Shown here: piece after piece, positions 1 through 5,031 of the stretch
Numbering within the stretch: the stretch's first letter is position 1
How the letters are laid out: each line of letters opens with the position of its first letter
Origin: Ignavibacteria bacterium
GTDB lineage: Bacteria; Bacteroidota; Ignavibacteria; Ignavibacteriales; Ignavibacteriaceae
Assembly (NCBI GenBank): GCA_030648225.1
Contig: JAUSIA010000320.1
Location: 1-6,951, forward strand
DNA: 6,951 bases
Direction of reading: 5' to 3'
Notes under the pieces: model-generated
What the model was told of the DNA's origin: nothing
Database searches by the model: none
Seen by the model: only the letters and a program-made list of their open reading frames with translations
Program-made: the position numbers and the translations under genes

Positions 1-535
1 GTTCAGAAAACATATCATAACCAAAAGCACGCTGGTTTATTTCATTAAAAGGTTCCAGGTAAATAATAGAGGTATAGATTTCTCTTTCACCATCGGGCCA
101 TATCCTGTAATTAGAAAAACCCTCATTTCTAATTTGCTTTATATGCTTTTCCTTATCTTCTTTCTTAACAACTTTTGAAAATCCTATTCCAAGAATACCG
201 GGATAACTTTCATTTATTTTTAAGCTGTTTACATAGTTTTTCCATTCCTCCCTGGTAACCTCATCTGAAGCATTAAATAAACCTAAGCAGCCTCGTAACA
301 CCTGCTCGTAATCGTGCATTCTGTCTTTTATAGCATAACTGATTTCATTTGTCTGAAAATTGAATTTCTCTTTGGTTTCTTTATCTATAGTATTCTTTGT
401 AGAATACCATGCAAATGCAGTTATGGCAAGGGAAATGATTAAAGTTATCCATGCTACAACCATCCCCCTCTTAAAAAGAGCAGATGAAAGTGTCTTAACT
501 AACTGTTCGAAAGGTTTATTTTTATAGTTTGCCAC
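1..535 (-). CDS. CHASE-domain membrane sensor protein, N-terminal part (cut by window edge)
   Basis: This is the N-terminal 178 codons of a larger signalling protein whose C-terminus lies beyond the left edge. Seen: a short basic N-terminus, a membrane segment at about residues 25-45 (MVVAWITLIISLAITAFAWY), then an extracytoplasmic region that reads as a CHASE domain. Typical CHASE wording is YEQVLRG (76-82), SYPGILGIGFSKVV (110-123), and TSIIYLEPF followed by NQRAFGYDMFSE (155-178). CHASE domains sense small molecules outside the membrane and usually feed a histidine kinase, diguanylate cyclase or PAS-containing output; the output module here is unseen. The chosen start is GTG at 533-535. 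An in-frame stop (TGA) lies three codons upstream of it, so only ATT or GTG can start before the in-frame ATG at 461-463 (codon 25). That ATG follows AAGAGGGGG almost directly, which is too close for a normal ribosome site and would remove the basic N-terminus. The gene is transcribed away from the HD-PycTM gene. The domain call is strong; the start is less certain. Confidence 0.85.
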   Translation of the reverse strand, partial: MANYKNKPFEQLVKTLSSALFKRGMVVAWITLIISLAITAFAWYSTKNTIDKETKEKFNFQTNEISYAIKDRMHDYEQVLRGCLGLFNASDEVTREEWKNYVNSLKINESYPGILGIGFSKVVKKEDKEKHIKQIRNEGFSNYRIWPDGEREIYTSIIYLEPFNEINQRAFGYDMFSE

Positions 536-658
536 AATATTTCAGGTTGCTTTTTCAGTTGAAAAATAAAGAAATACAATTAAAAATCATATGATAAAGA
601 TTATATAACAGTTCAAGAGCAAGAGAAAGAAGTTATGCAAAGTATTAATATAAAATTG

Positions 659-678
659 CCACGACCTTCAGGTCGTGG
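659..678. repeat. Stem-loop palindrome 1, REP-like
   Basis: CCACGACC (659-666) and GGTCGTGG (671-678) are perfect reverse complements around the loop TTCA. The outer loop bases can also pair, giving a 9-bp stem with a 2-nt turn. It is much richer in GC than its surroundings and is the first of three palindromes in a row. No T-run follows on the plus strand, so it is not a standard terminator. The look is that of a short extragenic palindrome (REP-like); copies elsewhere in the genome cannot be checked here. Confidence 0.75.
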
Positions 679-699
679 AGTAGCGAACTCACAAGTACA

Positions 700-737
700 G
701 GCTTTAGCCACAATTTTAGGCAATTTGGGCTAAAGCC
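700..737. repeat. Stem-loop palindrome 2, REP-like
   Basis: GGCTTTAGCC (700-709) is a perfect 10-bp reverse complement of GGCTAAAGCC (728-737), with an 18-nt loop. The stem sequence is unrelated to palindrome 1. A six-T run starts 8 nt after the stem (746-751), so a weak terminator is conceivable on the plus strand, but no plus-strand gene precedes it in the window. Best read as another extragenic palindrome in the same cluster. Confidence 0.7.
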
Positions 738-760
738 CTAAGATGTTTTTTGGTTTATTG

Positions 761-785
761 AGTCCCCAACATAAATGTCGGGGCT
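761..785. repeat. Stem-loop palindrome 3, slightly decayed, REP-like
   Basis: The left arm 761-772 (AGTCCCCAACAT) pairs with the right arm 775-785 (ATGTCGGGGCT). There is one A-C mismatch (768 with 779) and one bulged T (763). Changing A768 to G and removing T763 would give a perfect 11-bp stem, so this looks like a palindrome that has begun to decay. The flanks (TATTG on the left, CTATTA on the right) are also roughly inverted. Confidence 0.6.
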
Positions 786-1065
786 ATTAAATTTCAATCT
801 TCTTTGTAACTTCAGTTAAATAAATATGGTTTTAACTTCAATCCTTCTATCTTATTTTCTTGTAACAAGGAACCATTTTGTTTAATAATCACAATCCAAA
901 TAAATATCGCATAATATCATTTTAAGGGTTTAACTTTTTGTATATTCGGTAAATTTTTTTTATAAGGAAAAAACCTGTAAAAGCTTTATTTATTATATAT
1001 AATTTTATACAGCGTTCGTTCTTATTAAATGAAATAATATTTACTTTCAAAACTTATTTAATTCC

Positions 1066-1071
1066 AGAGGG
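1066..1071 (+). promoter_or_regulatory. Ribosome binding site of the HD-PycTM gene
   Basis: AGAGGG lies 5 nt before the ATG at 1077. It is the only clear Shine-Dalgarno sequence in front of a plus-strand gene here, and it supports this start over downstream ATGs. Confidence 0.6.
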
Positions 1072-1076
1072 CATCA

Positions 1077-2291
1077 ATGTCTGATCTTCTTAACAAAGCT
1101 TCAGAATATGCATCCAAAATAATTTTCCAAAAACTCCCTAAAGGAATGGTATACCATAACCTCGACCACACAAAAGAGGTAGTTGAAACAACAGAAGAAA
1201 TTGGGAAAAGCTCAGGTCTCTCTCCTAATGAAATAGAGATGCTTTTACTTGCAGCCTGGTTTCATGATACAGGTATTTCAGAAGCATATAATAATCATGA
1301 AGAAAAAAGTGCACAGATAGCAAAAGAATTTCTACTAAGTAATAATTATCCTCCGGAAAAAACAGATAAAGTTTCAAATTTAATACTTGTTACAAAAATG
1401 CCGCAGAATCCAAAAAATCTTTCCGAAGAAGTTATTTGTGATGCAGATATTTCTCACATAGGAAGAAAAGGATTTAATACGCTCTCACAGCTTTTAAGAG
1501 CTGAATGGGAAACTTTACAGAATAAAAAGATAAGTGATCTCGAATGGTTAAAAAGTAATATTGAATTTGTAGGGGGCACTAAATTTCATACTAAATACGC
1601 AAAAGAAAATTTTGAAGAGCAGCGTTCAAAAAACCTTGCCAAGCTTCAAAAAAAATTAAGGAAGGAAGTTACTGAAATGCCTGCGGTAGTTAATGAAGTA
1701 CCTAAAACGTCGGATCCGGATAAGATTAAGAAAGATAAAAGCGGCGAGCGCGGTGTCGAAACAATGTTCAGGAATGTTATGAGAACACATGTTGAGTTTA
1801 GCGGAATGGCTGATAATAAAGCAAACATTATGATTAGTGTTAATACGCTTGTACTTACTGCAATCATAGCTATCCTTGCAAGAAAACTTGATGCAAATCC
1901 GCATCTTATAATTCCAACTGCAATGATAACACTCGTTAGCTTAACAACTCTTGTTATTGCAACTATTGTTACCCGGCCAAAAATAACTTCCGGAATTTTT
2001 ACTAAAGAGGATATTGAAAAGAAAAAAGCAAATCTTCTATTCTTTGGAAATTTCTTTAATATGGATCTTAAAAATTTTGAATGGGGAATGCGTGAGTTGA
2101 TAAATGATAAAGATTATCTATATGGAAGCATGATTAAAGATTTCTATTACCTTGGTCAGGTGCTTGGACACAAATATAAGTTTCTTCGTATCTGTTATAA
2201 TATTTTTATGTATGGATTAATTATTTCAGTAATTGCTTTCGCAATTGCTATTGTTCTTCATCCTGAAACTGATCTCGGTCCCTTAGTTTAA
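1077..2291 (+). CDS. HD-domain phosphohydrolase fused to a Pycsar effector-type (PycTM, DUF5706) membrane domain
   Basis: This 404-residue protein has two parts. Residues about 10-180 form an HD-type metal-dependent phosphohydrolase: YHNLDH (26-31), the HD pair H63-D64 in WFHDTG, H74 in NNHEEKSA, and DAD (122-124) before ISHIGR. These are the expected metal ligands, so the enzyme is probably active; its substrate is unknown. A charged linker (about 185-225) joins it to a domain of the PycTM/DUF5706 family. This contains the hallmark ADNKANIMISVN (245-256), membrane segments at about 251-268 and 277-299, a conserved middle block with NDKDYLYGSMIKD (343-355), and a third membrane segment at about 374-395. 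In Pycsar defence, PycTM proteins act at the membrane after a cyclase makes cCMP or cUMP. No cyclase gene is visible here, so a defence role is unproven. The HD part could destroy a nucleotide signal that the membrane part reads, but that is inference. The gene heads a plus-strand run with sixA and ppk1. The start is supported by the AGAGGG site. Family calls are strong; function is open. Confidence 0.9.
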   Translation: MSDLLNKASEYASKIIFQKLPKGMVYHNLDHTKEVVETTEEIGKSSGLSPNEIEMLLLAAWFHDTGISEAYNNHEEKSAQIAKEFLLSNNYPPEKTDKVSNLILVTKMPQNPKNLSEEVICDADISHIGRKGFNTLSQLLRAEWETLQNKKISDLEWLKSNIEFVGGTKFHTKYAKENFEEQRSKNLAKLQKKLRKEVTEMPAVVNEVPKTSDPDKIKKDKSGERGVETMFRNVMRTHVEFSGMADNKANIMISVNTLVLTAIIAILARKLDANPHLIIPTAMITLVSLTTLVIATIVTRPKITSGIFTKEDIEKKKANLLFFGNFFNMDLKNFEWGMRELINDKDYLYGSMIKDFYYLGQVLGHKYKFLRICYNIFMYGLIISVIAFAIAIVLHPETDLGPLV

Positions 2292-2305
2292 ACTTAAGTT
2301 GGAAT

Positions 2306-2803
2306 ATGAAAAAGCTTTTCCTGGTTCGTCATGCTAAATCAAGCTGGGATTACAATGAACTTGCAGATTTTGAAAGACCTTTAAGTAAACGAGGAAGACG
2401 TGATGCACCCTTTATGGCAAAGCTGCTTTCACAGCAAGGTGTAAACCCTGATCTGATAGTTTCAAGCCCTGCAAACAGAGCGGTTGCAACGGCAAGATAC
2501 TTTTGTGAGTCTTTTAACTATAATTTTAATGATCTTTTTTTAGCACCGAAACTTTATGAAGCATCCAGTGAGGAGTTACTTAATATTGTTCAGGAGTTAG
2601 GAAACTCATTTATTAATGTTATGGTGTTTGCTCACAATCCCGGTTTAACAGATTTTGCAAACAGACTCTCAGATAAATCAATAGATAATATTCCAACCTG
2701 CGGTATTGTATCTTTAAGTTTCAAAGCTGAATCCTGGAATGAAATAAATAATCATAATTCTGAAATAATATTTTATGAATATCCAAAGAAATACTTTAAA
2801 TAG
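2306..2803 (+). CDS. sixA: SixA-type phosphohistidine phosphatase (histidine phosphatase family)
   Basis: This 165-residue cytosolic enzyme belongs to the small SixA branch of the histidine phosphatase superfamily. The RHG-type motif is at the N-terminus (LVRHAKSSWD, with R8 and the nucleophile H9). The second phosphate-pocket arginine lies in SSPANRA (R58), the acidic residue in LYEAS (E85), and the second catalytic histidine in FAHNPGLTDFANRL (H110). All core residues are present and the length is normal for SixA, so it should be active. E. coli SixA removes phosphate from histidine in signalling and phosphotransfer proteins; the target here is unknown. It begins 14 bp after the HD-PycTM stop, which points to one transcript. 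The start has only a weak GGA upstream, but M1 sits directly before the conserved KKLFLVRH strand, so no other start fits. The gene symbol is by family resemblance. Confidence 0.88.
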   Translation: MKKLFLVRHAKSSWDYNELADFERPLSKRGRRDAPFMAKLLSQQGVNPDLIVSSPANRAVATARYFCESFNYNFNDLFLAPKLYEASSEELLNIVQELGNSFINVMVFAHNPGLTDFANRLSDKSIDNIPTCGIVSLSFKAESWNEINNHNSEIIFYEYPKKYFK

Positions 2804-2810
2804 ATATAAA

Positions 2811-2827
2811 GGTATAGGGTATAGGTA
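2811..2827. repeat. 7-bp direct repeat tract (GGTATAG)
   Basis: GGTATAG occurs twice in tandem (2811-2817, 2818-2824), followed by a partial GTA. It is the first of three distinct short-period tracts filling the gap between sixA and ppk1. Confidence 0.6.
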
Positions 2828-2847
2828 AATCATTTCATTTAATATTT

Positions 2848-2871
2848 TGAGATTATGAGATTGTGAGATGA
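2848..2871. repeat. 8-bp tandem repeat tract (TGAGATTN)
   Basis: Three tandem 8-bp units, TGAGATTA, TGAGATTG and TGAGATGA, are followed directly by TGAC, where the next tract begins. The period is exact and copies differ only near the unit end. Confidence 0.65.
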
Positions 2872-2952
2872 TGACTTAAACAATAAATGACAATTGAATG
2901 ACAATAAATGACTATCAATAACTAATGACTAATGACCAATAACCAATGACTA
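2871..2952. repeat. ATGAC-type repeat tract, 7-bp periodic at its end, running into ppk1
   Basis: ATGAC occurs at 2871, 2887, 2898, 2908, 2925, 2932 and 2946, with ATAAC variants at 2918 and 2939. From 2918 on the spacing is exactly 7 bp: ATAACTA, ATGACTA, ATGACCA, ATAACCA, ATGACTA. The last unit (2946-2952) is the start codon and first codons of ppk1. Earlier copies are spaced 10-16 bp and look like degraded versions. No Shine-Dalgarno sequence is present in the tract. Confidence 0.7.
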
Positions 2953-5009
2953 ATTTTTACAATCGGGAATTAAGCTGGCTTTCTTTTAATTACAGAGTCC
3001 TTCAGGAAGCAAAGTATCCTTCAGTACCTTTATATGAAAGAATAAAATTTTTAGCGATCTATTCTTCCAACCTCGATGAGTTCTTCAGAGTTAGAGTTGC
3101 TTCATTAAGAAGTCTTTTATCTTTAAAGAAGAAAACCAAAAAGGAACTTGATTTCAGCCCGGAAGAATTATTAAAACAAATACACAAAACTGTAAACAGG
3201 CAGCAGGAAGAGTTTGGGAAAATTTACCGTGAGCAGATTGTACCACAGCTTGAGCAGAATAAAATTTTTGTTTTAAATGAAAGGCAGCTTCTTCCCCGGC
3301 ATAAAGATTATCTTACTGATTTTTTTAACCGTGAATTAAAACCATATCTTCAGCCAATATTGCTTGATAAAAGAATTGAAACATTCCTGCAGAATAAAGT
3401 TATCTACATTGCAGTCAGGTTAAAAAACCTGGAAAGCTCTCCTGGTAATGAAAAGAAGAAAAAAAGATTCAGGTATGCTTTAATTGAAGTTCCATCAAGA
3501 ACAGACAGATTTATAATTTTACCTGAAGTGGATGAGAATAAATCTCTCATCTTTCTAGACGATGTTATAAAAATATTTCTGCCGGACTTTTTTCCAGGAT
3601 ATGAAATTGAATCATCTTTCACCGTTAAGCTTACAAGAGATGCGGAACTTTATATTGATGATGAATTCGCAGGTGATTTGCTCGATAAGATAAAGAAGAG
3701 CCTGGGTAAAAGAAATACAGGTGTCCCTTCAAGATTTTTATATGATGCGCAAATGCCAAAAGATTTTCTGAAGTATTTAAGAAACTGCATTAGATTAAAT
3801 AAAGATGATCTTATTCCGGGAGGAAGGTATCATAACTATAATGACTTCTTTTCTTTCCCGAATTTAAATGGGAAGGAATTAGAAAATGAACCTATGATTC
3901 CGCATAGAAGTAAAATTCTTGATAAATATAATTCTATACTCAAAGCAGTTTCTGAACAGGATATTCTGCTTCATTTTCCTTACCAGAGTTATGAATATAT
4001 AATAAAGTTTATTGATGAAGCTGCGAAGGATCCGGACGTTAAATCAATTTATATTACTTTATATCGTGTTGCCTCCGGTTCTCAAATAATTAAAGCATTA
4101 TCAAAAGCTTCAGCAAATGGAAAGAAAGTGACTGCTTTTGTTGAAGTAAAAGCAAGGTTTGATGAAGAATCTAATTTTTCTTCTGCAGAAGAACTGCAAA
4201 GAGCAGGAGTGAAAGTTCACTACAGTTTCCCGGGATTAAAAGTTCATTCTAAAGTTTGCCTGGTAAGCCGATTAGAAAATGAGCAGAAGGTTTATTATGG
4301 ATACTTTTCAACCGGGAATTTTAATGAAAAGACTGCTAAGATTTATTCTGATTATGGATTGTTCACTAAAGATGAACGCTTAACAAAAGAAGCAAGAAAA
4401 GTTTTTGATATTCTCACTAAGAAAAAAGAAAAGGAAAATTTTATTCATCTCCTGACTGCTCCATTTAATTTAAGAAGTGCGCTGGAAGAATTGATTGATA
4501 AGGAAATTGAGAATGCAAAAGCAGGAAAGAAAGCTTACATCATTCTGAAGATTAATAGCCTTGAAGACAGAAAGATGATTAAACTTTTATACAAAGCATC
4601 CCAGGCTGGAGTAAAAATAACTTTAATTATAAGAGGGATTTGCTCTCTTATACCTAACAAGAATATAAAGGTAATAAGCATTGTTGATCGGTTTCTTGAG
4701 CATTCAAGAGTTTTTATTTTTGGTAATGATGGAAATGAGAAGATGTATGTCTCCTCTGCTGATTGGATGACAAGAAATCTTGACAGGAGGATAGAAGTCT
4801 GCTTCCCTGTTTATAGCGAAGAGATTAAAAAACAGATAAGAGAAATGATAAATATCCAGTTAAAGGATAATGTTAAAGCACGAATCATCAACAAATTCCA
4901 GAACAACAAATACCGGAAAACAAAAAGCAGCAAAAAGATTAGAGCACAGTATGAGATCTATAATTATCTGAATAAAATAAATTCTGTGGCTATAATTAAG
5001 AGTGTATGA
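2946..5009 (+). CDS. ppk1: Polyphosphate kinase 1
   Basis: This 687-residue enzyme reversibly moves the terminal phosphate of ATP onto a growing polyphosphate chain through phosphohistidine. The four-domain PPK1 plan is intact. The N domain opens with YNRELSWLSFNYRVLQEA (5-22) and has the nucleotide-contacting SSNLDEFF (40-47). The H domain covers about 106-320. The C1 domain (about 320-500) has R374 in LYRVA, R404 in VKARFDEE, the autophosphorylated H434 in GLKVHSKVCL, and TGNFNEKTAK (456-465). The C2 domain (about 505-675) has R563 in IRGICSL, H586 in FLEHSRV, and SSADWMTRNLDRRIEV (603-618). These match E. coli R375, R405, H435, R564 and H592. The step from R563 to H586 is about five residues shorter than in E. 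coli. The start gives only four residues before the first conserved block, as is usual. An ATG 21 bp upstream is in frame but meets a stop after five codons, so 2946 is the sensible start. It lacks a Shine-Dalgarno site and sits in a repeat tract. The gene ends 22 bp from the convergent ABC gene. Confidence 0.97.
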   Translation: MTNFYNRELSWLSFNYRVLQEAKYPSVPLYERIKFLAIYSSNLDEFFRVRVASLRSLLSLKKKTKKELDFSPEELLKQIHKTVNRQQEEFGKIYREQIVPQLEQNKIFVLNERQLLPRHKDYLTDFFNRELKPYLQPILLDKRIETFLQNKVIYIAVRLKNLESSPGNEKKKKRFRYALIEVPSRTDRFIILPEVDENKSLIFLDDVIKIFLPDFFPGYEIESSFTVKLTRDAELYIDDEFAGDLLDKIKKSLGKRNTGVPSRFLYDAQMPKDFLKYLRNCIRLNKDDLIPGGRYHNYNDFFSFPNLNGKELENEPMIPHRSKILDKYNSILKAVSEQDILLHFPYQSYEYIIKFIDEAAKDPDVKSIYITLYRVASGSQIIKALSKASANGKKVTAFVEVKARFDEESNFSSAEELQRAGVKVHYSFPGLKVHSKVCLVSRLENEQKVYYGYFSTGNFNEKTAKIYSDYGLFTKDERLTKEARKVFDILTKKKEKENFIHLLTAPFNLRSALEELIDKEIENAKAGKKAYIILKINSLEDRKMIKLLYKASQAGVKITLIIRGICSLIPNKNIKVISIVDRFLEHSRVFIFGNDGNEKMYVSSADWMTRNLDRRIEVCFPVYSEEIKKQIREMINIQLKDNVKARIINKFQNNKYRKTKSSKKIRAQYEIYNYLNKINSVAIIKSV

Positions 5010-5031
5010 TCAAAAATAAAAAAAACCTTTC

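Larger units (their letters stand above)
536..1076. other. Gene-free divergent intergenic region
   Basis: This 541-bp stretch separates the minus-strand CHASE sensor from the plus-strand HD-PycTM gene. I see no convincing coding sequence in it. It holds a cluster of three palindromes (659-785, listed separately), then AT-rich sequence up to the next start. Promoters for both genes must lie here. TATAAT-like hexamers occur on the minus strand at 600-605 and on the plus strand at 998-1003. Neither has a good -35 partner at the usual distance, and such hexamers are expected by chance in DNA this AT-rich. A small interrupted palindrome, CTTGTAACAAG, sits at 859-869 with no known meaning. Confidence 0.7.

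Noticed and set aside
859..869. CTTGTAACAAG as an operator site
   Set aside because: The arms are only 5 bp, there is no second copy nearby, and its position relative to a promoter is unknown.
998..1003. TATAAT as the promoter -10 of the HD-PycTM gene
   Set aside because: No -35-like hexamer is found about 17 bp upstream, and such hexamers are common in AT-rich DNA, so it is mentioned only in the intergenic entry.
1646..1904. Two overlapping minus-strand open frames of 73 and 82 codons
   Set aside because: They lie wholly inside the HD-PycTM gene, whose domains are well recognised on the plus strand, and their translations resemble no family I know.
1077..2803. A complete Pycsar anti-phage system
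   Set aside because: Only the effector-type membrane domain is present. No uridylate or cytidylate cyclase gene lies beside it, and the neighbours are phosphate-metabolism genes.
2871..2952. CRISPR array
   Set aside because: The repeated unit is only 5-7 bp and there are no spacer-like unique segments of constant length.
3404..3622. Minus-strand open frame of 72 codons
   Set aside because: It lies inside the H domain of PPK1 and shows no recognisable features.
5010..5031. Shared terminator between the convergent ppk1 and ABC-USP genes
   Set aside because: The 22-bp gap has an A-rich run that would be a T-run for the minus strand, but no stem of useful length precedes it on either strand.
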